Shown here piece by piece: positions 36,725-46,270 of a stretch of 64,000 nt of DNA. The notes under the pieces were generated by a model. The model worked only from the letters and a program-made list of their open reading frames with translations. It had not been told where the DNA came from and ran no database searches. The stretch spans positions 124,001 to 188,000 of the forward strand of contig NZ_JABSNU010000006.1 of the NCBI RefSeq assembly GCF_013266735.1, read 5' to 3'. The stretch is from Pedobacter foliorum. Lineage in GTDB: Bacteria > Bacteroidota > Bacteroidia > Sphingobacteriales > Sphingobacteriaceae. Numbering within the stretch: the first letter of the stretch is position 1; each line of letters starts with the position of its first letter. The position numbers and the translations under genes are program-made.

Positions 36725-36840
36725 TAAAAAACAAATAGTACTCATAGAGATGAGAACTATTTAAATTGCCCTCCTAATTATCCCTATAATTGTCTGATTG
36801 GAAGATCGACAATAGAGGCTCCTCCCCGGAGCCTTTTTTA
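36725..36840 (+). ncRNA. Candidate small RNA: three hairpins ending in a terminator
   Basis: Hairpin 1: AAATAGT-A-CTCAT (36733-36745), AGAG loop, ATGAG-A-ACTATTT (36750-36762), with one A-A mismatch. Hairpin 2: ATTGTC (36789-36794) with GACAAT (36808-36813). Hairpin 3: AGGCTCC (36816-36822), five-base loop, GGAGCCT (36828-36834), then TTTTTT. The preceding gene already has its own terminator, so this is a second, independent transcript end before the convergent kup gene. The start near 36725 is inferred from TACATTTA at 36711. Confidence 0.5.
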
Positions 36841-36843
36841 TGA

Positions 36844-38796
36844 TTAAACGGGAAGTCTATTAAGCTCTATATCATCAGGAGTTACAAAGATCAACGGAAC
36901 TTTTTCTACATCAACATAACTGGAATCAAGCCCAAAACTGCGTTCTTCTGATAAACTTAAACGCTTCAGTACAAAGTAATAATTCATTATTGAACGCTCA
37001 TAAAAACTCAACTTTGAAAACTTCGATAAATGCTTCTCTAAAAGCACGAATCTAAAATCACCAGCAATCTTGTGCTTGTTTAAAGAAGTATACTGACTTG
37101 TAATATCAACCTCACCGTTCTTTACTAATTCCTCAATCACTTTACGATACAAGAGATTAACACTTTGCTCAACCCTAAACCCAAGCTTAAAGTCGATACG
37201 AATTAGTTTACCAGGAATCAGAAATTCAACCTTATAATCACGAGTAAATGGCTCATCAACCACATCCACATGAACCAACCAATACACATCTGCGCGCTTA
37301 GGTTCCTTCTGTATTATAGAATAAATGATTTTTGATTCTATCTCTGTCTTAAAATTAGCACTCGTAAGATATACCAATTGAGAGGAATACTTTGGAACAG
37401 AAATATCACTGCTCAGCTCACTTATGATCTCAAAATAATCTTCAATTTCAACATACTTAACAAACCTGTTTTTAATTTTCCTCGCAACATACCAACACCA
37501 CATTACAGTAAATAAAGCAGAACCGATCATAACAGTTACCCAACCACCATGAAAAAACTTAGCCATATTTCCAACAAGGAACGTAAGCTCAAGCAAAACA
37601 TAGATCAACAAGAAAACTGCAATCACATATATCGGAACCTTTTTGCGCTTCATATAAGCTGCAATTAATATCGTTGTAGATAGAAAAGTTAGGTTTATAG
37701 CCAAACCATAAGCCCCCTCCATTGCCCCTGAGTTTTTGAATATAAGCACAATACCTATACAACCTGCCCAAAGTATCCAGTTTATCGATGGCACATAAAT
37801 CTGTCCTTTTTGATTGCTGGGGTAATTGATCCGAACCTTTGGCCAAAGATTTAACCTCACAGCTTCAGATATTAATGTAAATGAGCCGGTAATCATCGCC
37901 TGACTGGCAATTACAGCCGCGCAAGTCGCCAAAGCAACCATAAACAACAGATACTCTGCAGGAACTATTTCAAAAAACGGATTCAAACTGGTATTGTATT
38001 TACCATGCTGCAATACCCAAACACCTTGCCCGAGGTAGTTAAGAATCAACATAGTCTTTACAAAAACCCAACTTACTCTAATGTTCTTTCTACCACAATG
38101 CCCCATATCAGAATATAGCGCTTCAGCTCCTGTTGTACATAAAAACACACCTCCTAATATCAAAAGAGCCATTGGATTATTTACCAGAAGATTAAAGGCA
38201 TAATACGGATTTAAAGCCCTAAAAATGCTTAGATCCTGTACTACAAACAGCAAACCCAATACCCCTAGTATGCCAAACCATAGGAACATTACGGGTCCAA
38301 ATAACTTCCCAACCAAATCAGTCCCGAATTGCTGTATTACAAATAATGCAGTAATAATTGCCAAAACTATCGGAATCACCGATACATTAGGAAACTTTAA
38401 TTGCAAACCTTCAATTGCAGACGTAACTGTAATACTAGGAGTAATAATACCATCAGCAAGCAGTGCACAACCTCCAATTATCGCTGGCAATACCAGCCAC
38501 TTTGCATTTTTACGAACGAGAGAATACAATGAAAAAATTCCTCCTTCACCTTTATTGTCTGCTTTCAAAGTAACCACAACATACTTCAGTGTGGTCTGCA
38601 AAGTCAAGGTCCAGATAATACAAGAAAGGGAACCAAGTACCAGATCTACATCTATTGATTGCCCACCATTAACTACAGAATTAAAAATGGCTTTGAGGGT
38701 GTAAAGTGGTGAAGTTCCAATATCCCCATACACAATTCCTAAACTTACCAGTAATCCTCCGGCTGTGAGGGCGCTTAAATTCTTTTGACTAGACAC
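36844..38796 (-). CDS. kup: Kup-family potassium transporter
   Basis: 650 residues. The N-terminus LVSLGIVYGDIGTSPLYTLKAIF is the signature of KUP/HAK/KT transporters (GDIGTSPLY). About 12 membrane segments follow to about residue 430, then a soluble C-terminal domain of roughly 200 residues. ADGIITPSITVTSAIEGL is also conserved. It imports K+ with protons. It is a single gene; its stop meets the end of the candidate small RNA on the other strand at 36840. Confidence 0.93.
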   Translation of the reverse strand: MSSQKNLSALTAGGLLVSLGIVYGDIGTSPLYTLKAIFNSVVNGGQSIDVDLVLGSLSCIIWTLTLQTTLKYVVVTLKADNKGEGGIFSLYSLVRKNAKWLVLPAIIGGCALLADGIITPSITVTSAIEGLQLKFPNVSVIPIVLAIITALFVIQQFGTDLVGKLFGPVMFLWFGILGVLGLLFVVQDLSIFRALNPYYAFNLLVNNPMALLILGGVFLCTTGAEALYSDMGHCGRKNIRVSWVFVKTMLILNYLGQGVWVLQHGKYNTSLNPFFEIVPAEYLLFMVALATCAAVIASQAMITGSFTLISEAVRLNLWPKVRINYPSNQKGQIYVPSINWILWAGCIGIVLIFKNSGAMEGAYGLAINLTFLSTTILIAAYMKRKKVPIYVIAVFLLIYVLLELTFLVGNMAKFFHGGWVTVMIGSALFTVMWCWYVARKIKNRFVKYVEIEDYFEIISELSSDISVPKYSSQLVYLTSANFKTEIESKIIYSIIQKEPKRADVYWLVHVDVVDEPFTRDYKVEFLIPGKLIRIDFKLGFRVEQSVNLLYRKVIEELVKNGEVDITSQYTSLNKHKIAGDFRFVLLEKHLSKFSKLSFYERSIMNYYFVLKRLSLSEERSFGLDSSYVDVEKVPLIFVTPDDIELNRLPV

Positions 38797-38963
38797 TTAT
38801 TTAATTTTAATTTGGTGGGTAAAATTACAGTAATTCCTATCTATATGCACAGTTTTCAGGCTTTTTTTAATCCCATTAGGTAGTTCTAACATTGTTATTC
38901 AGGATTCGGTAAACGTTAATACTTGTTAAATATTGTTAAATAATTTTTTATTGAACAAAATGA

Positions 38964-38995
38964 TTGATTTTTTTGTTTTATTATTTATATTTTTG
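38964..38995 (+). promoter_or_regulatory. Promoter of the T9SS cargo gene
   Basis: TTG at 38964-38966, 21 bases, then TATTTTTG at 38988-38995 (full TAnnTTTG match). Predicted start near 39002, just before the ATG at 39008, gives an almost leaderless mRNA and argues against a longer reading frame from 38933. Confidence 0.6.
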
Positions 38996-39007
38996 GCAGT
39001 ACCAAAC

Positions 39008-39529
39008 ATGAGCACGAAACACAGAATAGCGCTTCTCTTTAATATTTCTTGCATAATTTGCCTGAGTGTTTTTGGCAGCGTTAATGTTTTTGCCCAAAGA
39101 TCCGACAGTACATCCAGTGGGATCAGAACAAAAAGAATTAACAAAACACCTCAAATCAAGGTCAACATACCAACTTATAAGCCTAAATACAACTTAGGAT
39201 TTATACAGTATAATGATGTGATCTCTAATGCTAAAGTTGCTCCTGCTACCCAAACTAAACAAGAGAAAATCCTTTCTGTTTTAAAAGTTTATCCTAATCC
39301 TGTTGACGACCAGGTAAATTTGATGCTAAGACTAGATCGTGAATCAAATCTTTCTGTGAAGATTATGGACTTATTAGGCAATGAGGTAGTGACTCTTTCA
39401 AATGAACGTATTTCGGCCGGTGAACAAACCAAAAGCTACACCATTCCAAACCGTTTAAATCCTGGCATCTATTTTCTAAAAATTGTAGCAGGCTCTGAAA
39501 CAGTAGTTAAACGTATTTCAGTTTTATAA
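39008..39529 (+). CDS. Secreted protein with type IX secretion (Por) C-terminal sorting domain
   Basis: 173 residues from ATG at 39008, just downstream of a promoter. A signal peptide (cut after VFA, before QRSDS) is followed by a short variable region. The last 75 residues or so form a T9SS type A sorting domain: LKVYPNPVDDQVNLML, then SVKIMDLLGNEV, LNPGIYFLKI and a final VVKRISVL. Such proteins are exported through the type IX system (PorT is encoded at 29707) and usually anchored to the surface or released. The mature region before the tail is only about 70 residues and has no known domain, so it is nearly all targeting signal. Confidence 0.82.
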   Translation: MSTKHRIALLFNISCIICLSVFGSVNVFAQRSDSTSSGIRTKRINKTPQIKVNIPTYKPKYNLGFIQYNDVISNAKVAPATQTKQEKILSVLKVYPNPVDDQVNLMLRLDRESNLSVKIMDLLGNEVVTLSNERISAGEQTKSYTIPNRLNPGIYFLKIVAGSETVVKRISVL

Positions 39530-39614
39530 GCTTAATCGATCTTCCTAATTGTTTCATCTGCGCAGAATGCATAATTTAGCAGCAGGTTAGTTTTATTCAC
39601 AAAACATCATACAA

Positions 39615-40226
39615 ATGAAGATAATCGCAATTGGACGCAATTACGCTGCGCATGTTAAAGAGCTTAATAATCCGATACCCCAAAGTCCTGTTATATTTCT
39701 AAAACCGGATACAGCTGTTTTAAAGGACAACAAACCCTTCTACATACCCGAATTTTCGTCAGACATCCATTATGAACTTGAAGTTGTTCTAAAAATCTGT
39801 AAAGAAGGAAAGCATATTTCCGAGAAATTTGCGCCCAACTATTACGAAGAAATGGGATTGGGGATAGATTTCACAGCCAGAGACATACAAACCCTACATA
39901 AAGAAAAGGGCCTTCCCTGGGAACTGGCGAAAGCTTTCGATAACTCTGCTGTCATTAGCACCTTTGTTCCGAAATCCCAATTCAAAGACGTCTACAACCT
40001 CGAGTTTGAGTTAAAGATCAACAATGAGAACAGACAGACAGGCAATACTAAAGATATGCTGTTCCCGTTTGAAAGAATAATCTCCTTCGTATCTCAATAC
40101 ATCACTTTAAAAAAGGGCGACCTTATTTTTACGGGTACCCCAGAAGGCGTAGGAAAAGTAAACCCCGGAGATAAATTGGAGGCTTGGTTATCAGGTCAGC
40201 AACTACTTAATTTCGATATAAAATAG
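39615..40226 (+). CDS. Fumarylacetoacetate hydrolase family protein
   Basis: 203 residues. MKIIAIGRNYAAHVKELNN, SPVIFLKPDTAVL and HYELEVVLKICKEGK (metal-binding Glu pair) followed by GIDFTARDIQ, with LPWELAKAFDNSAV and FTGTPEGVG, are the hallmarks of the FAHD1/acylpyruvase branch. These Mg2+ enzymes hydrolyse acylpyruvates or decarboxylate oxaloacetate. Size fits single-domain members. It precedes the M23 peptidase gene by 5 bases, with Bcp after, so the three probably share a transcript although their functions are unrelated. Confidence 0.9.
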   Translation: MKIIAIGRNYAAHVKELNNPIPQSPVIFLKPDTAVLKDNKPFYIPEFSSDIHYELEVVLKICKEGKHISEKFAPNYYEEMGLGIDFTARDIQTLHKEKGLPWELAKAFDNSAVISTFVPKSQFKDVYNLEFELKINNENRQTGNTKDMLFPFERIISFVSQYITLKKGDLIFTGTPEGVGKVNPGDKLEAWLSGQQLLNFDIK

Positions 40227-40231
40227 CATTA

Positions 40232-41953
40232 ATGATTAAACTGAACTTAACACTAATACTTATTACACTCTCAGTAGTATGCTCTAACGCTCAGCAGGTA
40301 TTTAGTGGCAACAAATATCCACTTGTCGATTTCAGAGCGCCTCTTGACATTACGCCACCTGCTCTGGCTGGTTCATTTGGAGAACTAAGGGCAAACCATT
40401 TTCACTCTGGCATGGACTACAGAACTAATCAACGTGAAGGCTATCCTGTATATGCAATTGCTGATGGTTATATTTCACGCCTTCGAGTGCAAAATAGCGG
40501 TTTTGGTCTTGCACTTTATATAAACCACCCTAATGGCTACACTTCTGTTTACGGACATTTACAACGCTTTAGCCCCAAAATTGCCCAGCAAGTAAAAACC
40601 ATTCAATATCAAAAGAAAAGTTATGAGATTGACTCATTTCCAAGCCCTACATTGATCCCGGTACGTAAAGGTGACATAATTGCCTATTCAGGCAACACGG
40701 GAAGCTCCGGAGGACCGCATCTTCATTTTGAGATCAGAGATTCTAAAACAGAGGCAACCATCAATCCGCAGCTATTTGGGCTAGAGATCCCTGATGACAT
40801 CCCTCCTGTACTTTATTCGATGTACGTGTATCGCTTAAACAAAAAGCCTTTTAACGAGTTTACGCCTAAACAATATTTTCAAATCACAGGTAGCCCCGGA
40901 AACTACCACCTTAATAACATAAGTACCATCAATTTAAGTGGTGAGGTGGGATTTGGCATTGTTGCTACAGATAAACACAATGGTGCATCGGGAACAAATG
41001 GCGTTTACTCCATTCAGCTTGAGGTAGATGGGAAACCTGTATATACCTCAGCTCTGGAGAAATTTCAGTTTGAAAATAGTAAAGCCATCAATTCTCATAT
41101 AGATTACCCGACTTACCTAAACACAAAGAGAAGTATACAAAAAAGTTTTGTAGATCCGGGTAATCCCTTAACTATCTATAGTAATCTAATTAACAACGGC
41201 AGGATAGAGTTTACAGACGGCAAACTACATCAGTTAAAATATATTGTATCAGATGCAACCGGAAATAAAAGCACATTATCGTTCAATGTTCAGGCAGATG
41301 ATAAAGCCATAATTAATACACCTGAATCAACCACAAGCACCACATACTCCTATGCAACTGTCAATGAGTTTAACAATGCAGAAGTAAAAGTAATACTTCC
41401 AAAAGGCACTCTATATAACGATCTTAATTTTACTTATAAAATGTTGCCAAAGCCATTATCAAATGCTTTCTCTAATGTACATCAGATTCACAACCCATTA
41501 ACACCGTTGCATGTAGGATTTGAATTATGGATAAAAGCGGACAGCTCGCTTAATAAGTATAAAGAAAAGGCACTTATTGTAAGTACGTCAAGATCATCAC
41601 AAGGCGGATATTTCGAAAATGGCTATGTAAAGGCTAAGCCACGCACCTTTGGCAGCTACTTTATAGCTATAGATACAGTTCCTCCAAGCATTGCTCCAGT
41701 AAATATATCTGCAGGAAAAAGCATGGTCGGGATAAGCAAGATGTCATTTAAGATGAGGGATAACCTATCGGGCATTAAAAATTTTAATGGCTATATTGAT
41801 GGAAAGTGGGTATTGATGGAATTTGACACCAAAACCGCTTCCCTATGGCATACATTTGACGACAGCACCGGCCCTGGAAAACATACGCTGGAGGTAATTG
41901 TTTCAGATATGAAAGATAACATCAAAAACTATTCAATTTCTTTTTATAAATAG
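40232..41953 (+). CDS. M23-family (LytM) metallopeptidase, secreted
   Basis: 573 residues. A signal peptide (cut near SNA, before QQVFSG) precedes an M23 domain at about residues 45-185. The zinc ligands are in RANHFHSGMDYRTN (His and Asp) and SGGPHLHFEIRD (HLH). The rest (about 190-573) is beta-rich and resembles bacterial Ig-like or carbohydrate-binding modules, with DNLSGIKNFNGYIDGKWVLMEFD near the end. All metal ligands are present, so it should cut peptidoglycan cross-links rather than act as an inactive EnvC-type activator. Periplasmic. Confidence 0.88.
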   Translation: MIKLNLTLILITLSVVCSNAQQVFSGNKYPLVDFRAPLDITPPALAGSFGELRANHFHSGMDYRTNQREGYPVYAIADGYISRLRVQNSGFGLALYINHPNGYTSVYGHLQRFSPKIAQQVKTIQYQKKSYEIDSFPSPTLIPVRKGDIIAYSGNTGSSGGPHLHFEIRDSKTEATINPQLFGLEIPDDIPPVLYSMYVYRLNKKPFNEFTPKQYFQITGSPGNYHLNNISTINLSGEVGFGIVATDKHNGASGTNGVYSIQLEVDGKPVYTSALEKFQFENSKAINSHIDYPTYLNTKRSIQKSFVDPGNPLTIYSNLINNGRIEFTDGKLHQLKYIVSDATGNKSTLSFNVQADDKAIINTPESTTSTTYSYATVNEFNNAEVKVILPKGTLYNDLNFTYKMLPKPLSNAFSNVHQIHNPLTPLHVGFELWIKADSSLNKYKEKALIVSTSRSSQGGYFENGYVKAKPRTFGSYFIAIDTVPPSIAPVNISAGKSMVGISKMSFKMRDNLSGIKNFNGYIDGKWVLMEFDTKTASLWHTFDDSTGPGKHTLEVIVSDMKDNIKNYSISFYK

Positions 41954-41957
41954 CATT

Positions 41958-42416
41958 ATGAGTGAATTAAAAGAAGGCCAAAAGGCCCCTGATTTTACCA
42001 GTAAGGATCAAGATGGCAACAATGTATCGCTATCACAGTTTGCAGGAAAAAAAGTTGTTTTATACTTTTATCCAAAAGATGATACCCCTGGTTGTACTGC
42101 AGAAGCATGTGATTTTAGAGATAACTATCAGGGCTTAACAGCAAAGGGAATTGTGGTTCTAGGAGTAAGTGTTGATGATGAAAAATCTCACAAAAAATTC
42201 GTCACCAAACATAGCTTGCCATTTACTCTAATTGCTGATCCTGACAAGAAAATTGTTGAAGCTTATGGCGTATGGGGCGAGAAAAACATGTACGGTAAAA
42301 AATATATGGGAACCAACAGAACTACATTCCTTGTTGATGAAAATGGTGTAATTTCTCATATCATCAAAAAAGTTGACACCAAAAATTCTACTGCACAGGT
42401 TTTAGAATTACTTTAA
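41958..42416 (+). CDS. bcp: Thioredoxin-dependent peroxiredoxin (Bcp/PrxQ)
   Basis: 152 residues. FYPKDDTPGCTAEACDFRD carries the peroxidatic Cys46 and the resolving Cys51, the atypical two-Cys pattern of PrxQ. LGVSVDDEKSHKKF and YMGTNRTTFLVDENG are also conserved. It reduces hydroperoxides in the cytoplasm using thioredoxin. It starts 5 bases after the M23 gene on the same strand. Confidence 0.94.
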   Translation: MSELKEGQKAPDFTSKDQDGNNVSLSQFAGKKVVLYFYPKDDTPGCTAEACDFRDNYQGLTAKGIVVLGVSVDDEKSHKKFVTKHSLPFTLIADPDKKIVEAYGVWGEKNMYGKKYMGTNRTTFLVDENGVISHIIKKVDTKNSTAQVLELL

Positions 42417-42444
42417 GCATTACTTGAGCGCATACCCAGCAACA

Positions 42445-44556
42445 TTAAACCGTTGATTTGGGTATGTCCTCAGCGTAATTTTCAGCCTCATTGTCAGAGC
42501 GGTTTTTCTTAACAAGAGACTGTATTTTCGCATTAAGGTCTTCAGGCTTGAAAGGTTTAGAAACATAATCATTCATACCGATCGCCATACACTTCTCTAA
42601 TTCTCCCTGTATTGTATGTGCCGTCATTGCTACTATTGGAATATCGGCTTTACCCGCATTCATACGACGAATAAATTTTGTTGCTTCATACCCATCCATT
42701 TCAGGCATTTGTAAGTCCATCAAAATAATATCGAAATCTTCATCCTTATATTTCTCAATCGCAATTTTTCCATTTTGAGATATTACTGTTTCGTATCCTC
42801 TCTTTTGCAACACCTTAATAACCAAGAGCTGGTTAATAGGATTATCCTCAACAATTAACACCTTAATCCCTTTTCCAGATTCCTCGAGAGCATCATGAAC
42901 CGCTATATTTTCATAGCCCTTTTGGGCCTCATTTAATTTAACAAAAGGCATCCTAAAATAAAACTCTGATCCGGTTCCCGGAGTACTTTCAAGAAATATT
43001 TTGCCATTTTGCAGTTCAACCAACCGCTTCACCATGCTTAGCCCCAAACCTACACCACCAAATTTGCGTGAAGCACTATTAGCAGCCTGTTCAAACAATT
43101 CAAATATCTTCTGTTGTTTTTCTTGCGGGATTCCAATTCCAGTGTCCTTAATTCTAAACTCAATAACTACAACATCCTTATTTTCTTCGATTGTATCAGC
43201 AGAAATAACAACCTCACCTTTTTCAGTAAATTTTATAGCATTGGAAACTAAGCTTACAAAAATCTGTGAAAGCCTAATAGAATCTCCTATAAAAACCTTT
43301 GGAACTCTTTCTGCTATAGAATAATGCAATTCAATCTTCTTAAGCTTAGCATTAGACTCAACATAAAGACAGGCATCCTTAATCACGTCTCTAACCTTAA
43401 TAGGTTGCTTCATGAAATCCACCTCGCCATTCTTCAGTCCTGAAAAATCAAGAATATCATTAAGTATCCTCATTAAATGATCTGCAGACTTTATAATCAT
43501 CTCAATTGCTACAAGATGTTCTTTATCTGTTAAAGAGTCTTTTATGTAATTAGCAAAACCTTGAATCCCATTCATCGGAGTCCTTATTTCATGACTCATG
43601 TTCACCAAAAATATATGTTTTGCCTTATCAGATGACTCAGCCCGCTCTCTTTCTGTTACCAGCTTAGCTTCTGTAAGTTTGGTTTCAGCCACATTGTGCT
43701 CAAGCGTATCTGTCATTTCATTAAACACAGTAGCTACACGTCCTATTTCATCATTGGCAAAAACCTTAACGCGAGTTTCCAGCATACCTTTCTTAACTAA
43801 TTCGGCGCCCTCAACAATAACATCTAACCCCTTTTTAATGCTTCTGTTTATAGATATCGCTATTACTATACTGGTTGTACCAATAGTTATAGAAAGTGCA
43901 AGTACAAGTCTTAAAACTACCCCTTCCAACCATCTTGCGCCCTCGCCTAGCGTATATGAAAAGTCATCCTCTAAAGCAGTGAGCTGAGTATTAAGTCTTT
44001 CTATTTCATCTAACAGAAATGAAATTTTCGCCTTATCCTTTATTGGGGCATTAATCAGAGTATGAAGCTGACGCCCAATCCCCATGAGTTCATCTAAAAC
44101 AGGCTCAGCCTTTTGCCATGCTACAAAAGCTTTATTGAGATAGTAAACCTTACTAAATCTCCTCGTAAGACCTATCATATTATCAATATCATCAGGATGA
44201 TTTCTACCTTGCAAAAATCCATCCCTCACTACATCTAAATCAGGATTTGGCTTTCCCATTTCCATTCTGGCTATTTTATCACCAAATGGAACCTTCAGAA
44301 ATTCATTAAAAGCCTTGTAATTTTTTTCATTGTAGGTATAACCATACTCCCTTAAATTTAGAATGGCATCCTTTTGGGCTTTAGACCACAACCCCTCTCC
44401 TCCAACGTAAGATCTTACCGCCGATAGTGTAGTAATTGAAAACCATAAAGTACACAACTCTACCATGACCAAAAAAGTTATAATGCCAATGGTAAAATAT
44501 AACTTCCTGGATATTGATATATTATTGAGCTTCTTTCGTAAGGAAGAAATAAGCAT
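42445..44556 (-). CDS. Hybrid sensor histidine kinase with receiver domain
   Basis: 703 residues. Two membrane segments (about 20-40 and 215-235) enclose a periplasmic helical sensor of about 170 residues. A HAMP region follows (NRSIKKGLDVIVEGAELVKKG), then the HisKA box VNMSHEIRTPMNGIQGF with His near residue 321. The ATPase domain has DTGIGIP and GVGLGLSMVKRLVE. A C-terminal receiver carries DIILMDLQMPEMDGYEA with Asp near residue 615. It has no adjacent DNA-binding regulator, so the output partner is elsewhere or the receiver acts in a phosphorelay. Signal unknown. Confidence 0.92.
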   Translation of the reverse strand: MLISSLRKKLNNISISRKLYFTIGIITFLVMVELCTLWFSITTLSAVRSYVGGEGLWSKAQKDAILNLREYGYTYNEKNYKAFNEFLKVPFGDKIARMEMGKPNPDLDVVRDGFLQGRNHPDDIDNMIGLTRRFSKVYYLNKAFVAWQKAEPVLDELMGIGRQLHTLINAPIKDKAKISFLLDEIERLNTQLTALEDDFSYTLGEGARWLEGVVLRLVLALSITIGTTSIVIAISINRSIKKGLDVIVEGAELVKKGMLETRVKVFANDEIGRVATVFNEMTDTLEHNVAETKLTEAKLVTERERAESSDKAKHIFLVNMSHEIRTPMNGIQGFANYIKDSLTDKEHLVAIEMIIKSADHLMRILNDILDFSGLKNGEVDFMKQPIKVRDVIKDACLYVESNAKLKKIELHYSIAERVPKVFIGDSIRLSQIFVSLVSNAIKFTEKGEVVISADTIEENKDVVVIEFRIKDTGIGIPQEKQQKIFELFEQAANSASRKFGGVGLGLSMVKRLVELQNGKIFLESTPGTGSEFYFRMPFVKLNEAQKGYENIAVHDALEESGKGIKVLIVEDNPINQLLVIKVLQKRGYETVISQNGKIAIEKYKDEDFDIILMDLQMPEMDGYEATKFIRRMNAGKADIPIVAMTAHTIQGELEKCMAIGMNDYVSKPFKPEDLNAKIQSLVKKNRSDNEAENYAEDIPKSTV

Positions 44557-44700
44557 AAATGGAGCTTTTGTTAAAATGCAAAACCCTATTATTTACATTT
44601 TTTTAAAAATAATCGTTTTAGCCCAAACAAGACACCTATTCACCTTATTCATTTTGTTCAAAAATCACCTGATTTCAATCGCCCGGAAACAGAGGTAAGC

Positions 44701-44738
44701 AAAAAAGAGGCTATCTGTTACGATAACCTCTTTTTTTG
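44701..44738 (-). terminator. Terminator of the MFS gene at 44755
   Basis: AAAGAGGCTATC and GATAACCTCTTT pair around a six-base loop with one mismatch. On the minus strand the hairpin ends in a T-run. Confidence 0.8.
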
Positions 44739-44754
44739 CATATTTTAGTTGACA

Positions 44755-46029
44755 CTATTTAATCTTATGCCCATAGGCTGCAAAGAACCAGATATATAAA
44801 TAACATGGCAATACACTAACAAAGAAAGCCAACTGGAAGTGCATACCGGCATAATCTTTAAGGTAACCATAAATCAATGGCCATATAGCTCCTCCAGCAA
44901 TACCCATAATCATAATAGCAGATCCGGTTTTAGTAAATTTACCTAATCCTTTAATTCCTAGTGGAAAAATGGCAGGCCACATTAACGAATTTGCCAATCC
45001 TAAAAGACCCACGAAAATAACCGAAGTATAGCCAGTAGTTACATAAGCCGCGCAAATAAATATAACTCCTAAAATTGCACAGATTTTTAAAGCAGCTTGT
45101 TGAGTAATATATTTAGGAATAGTAATGATACCCACTACATAACCCACCAACATACTTGTTAAGGTAAGTGTAGTGAAGTACTTACTAATATCGGCACTGA
45201 TACCCAATGCTTTTCCATAAACACCAATAATATCACCTGCCATTACCTCAGCAGCTACATAAACAAAGATACAGAAGGCCCCTAAAAACAAGTGTGGAAA
45301 CTGAAAGATTGAAGTCTTTGTGCTTTTTACCTCTTCTCCATCAACTACCTCTTCTTTATCTACGTCAACTTCAGGTAAGTTAGAGTATTTGATAAACAAT
45401 GCAAAGGCAGTAAACACAACGGCCAAAGCAATATAAGGTGTATAAACACGTCCCAAAACCTCTGCTAGTAATGCTTCCTTTTCTGCCAAAGTAGTAGCAG
45501 CATCATTAATTTTTGCTTCTATACCGGATGCATTTTTAAGAAACAAAGTACCCATGATGATAGGCACAATAATACCTGCAAACTTATTACACAAGCCCAT
45601 TATACTAATGCGTTTCGCGGCACTTTCAATTGGCCCAATAATACTGATGTATGGGTTTGATGCTGTTTGCAATAATGATAATGCCGCACCCTGAATAAAT
45701 ATCCCGGTTAGGAATAAACCAAAGCTTCTTGAGCTTGCCGCTGGAATAAAAATTAGCGACCCGAAGGCCAAAATAAGTAATCCAATAATGATACCATTCT
45801 TAAAGCCCAGTTTCTTTAGTATCCATGATGACGGTAATGCTAAAAAGAAATAAGCAATATACGAAGCAAATGTTACTAAAAAGGCTTCAAAATCAGTTTT
45901 CAGACCACAAGCTAGTTTCAGAAAGGGAATTAGGGTACTATTGGCCCATGTTACGAAGCCAAAGATAAAGAACAGCGCCCCAATAGTTACGATAGGCGAA
46001 ATTACAGGAGATTTTGTTTGGTTGGTCAT
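44755..46029 (-). CDS. Sugar MFS transporter (FucP/NagP-like)
   Basis: 424 residues, about 12 membrane segments. ALFFIFGFVTWANSTLIPFLK is the N-terminal hallmark of FucP/NagP-like proton symporters, and LSLLQTASNPYISIIGP matches the conserved NPY/NPL motif region. LYGYLKDYAGMH-like loops near the C-terminus also fit. It imports a monosaccharide or amino sugar. Compared with the paralogue at 15313 it is shorter and clearly divergent. A CG-centred palindrome (46198-46207) lies about 170 bases upstream of its start. Confidence 0.86.
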   Translation of the reverse strand: MTNQTKSPVISPIVTIGALFFIFGFVTWANSTLIPFLKLACGLKTDFEAFLVTFASYIAYFFLALPSSWILKKLGFKNGIIIGLLILAFGSLIFIPAASSRSFGLFLTGIFIQGAALSLLQTASNPYISIIGPIESAAKRISIMGLCNKFAGIIVPIIMGTLFLKNASGIEAKINDAATTLAEKEALLAEVLGRVYTPYIALAVVFTAFALFIKYSNLPEVDVDKEEVVDGEEVKSTKTSIFQFPHLFLGAFCIFVYVAAEVMAGDIIGVYGKALGISADISKYFTTLTLTSMLVGYVVGIITIPKYITQQAALKICAILGVIFICAAYVTTGYTSVIFVGLLGLANSLMWPAIFPLGIKGLGKFTKTGSAIMIMGIAGGAIWPLIYGYLKDYAGMHFQLAFFVSVLPCYLYIWFFAAYGHKIK

Positions 46030-46197
46030 AATTAAATTCAGGTTTGTTTAGGTTTTATTATTGCTTTTATTGTTTTATCACAAATAAATTAGTTTTACTT
46101 TCTAAAAATAGAAAAATATACCACAAGTTACTAACCTGAGGTATTTATTAAACCAAAGTATGCTATTTACAACTAATATTCGCGCATTATTTTTGCG

Positions 46198-46207
46198 CAA
46201 ACGTTTG
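46198..46207. promoter_or_regulatory. Palindrome CAAACGTTTG, possible LacI-family operator
   Basis: A perfect 10-base palindrome with a central CG, the form favoured by LacI/GalR regulators. It lies upstream of the FucP-like transporter and beyond the 3' end of the FecR gene. No LacI-type gene is in the window. Confidence 0.3.
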
Positions 46208-46270
46208 TGTATCCTATCAATTACCCTATTAAAAAAAGAAAATGGACTGGCAGCAAGAATGAGATTCTTA

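Larger units (their letters stand above)
36448..36843. other. 396-base gap between convergent permease and kup genes
   Basis: It contains, in order, a REP-like element (36453-36560), a terminator (36566-36605), an AT-rich stretch with a near-match -7 box (TACATTTA, 36711-36718), and a three-hairpin element ending in its own terminator (36733-36839). No ORF is supported. Confidence 0.7.

Noticed and set aside
36725..36840. Idea that the three-hairpin element is SRP RNA or 6S RNA
   Set aside because: The GGAA-loop helix with its conserved flanks, and the long central bubble, are not there. Left as an unknown candidate.
38933..39007. Earlier start for the T9SS cargo gene
   Set aside because: The promoter -7 box at 38988-38995 lies inside that extension, so it would not be transcribed, and the signal peptide begins at 39008.
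42431..42466. Hairpin CATACCCA/TGGGTATG between bcp and the hybrid kinase
   Set aside because: It overlaps the kinase coding end and has no T-run on either strand; not supported as a terminator.
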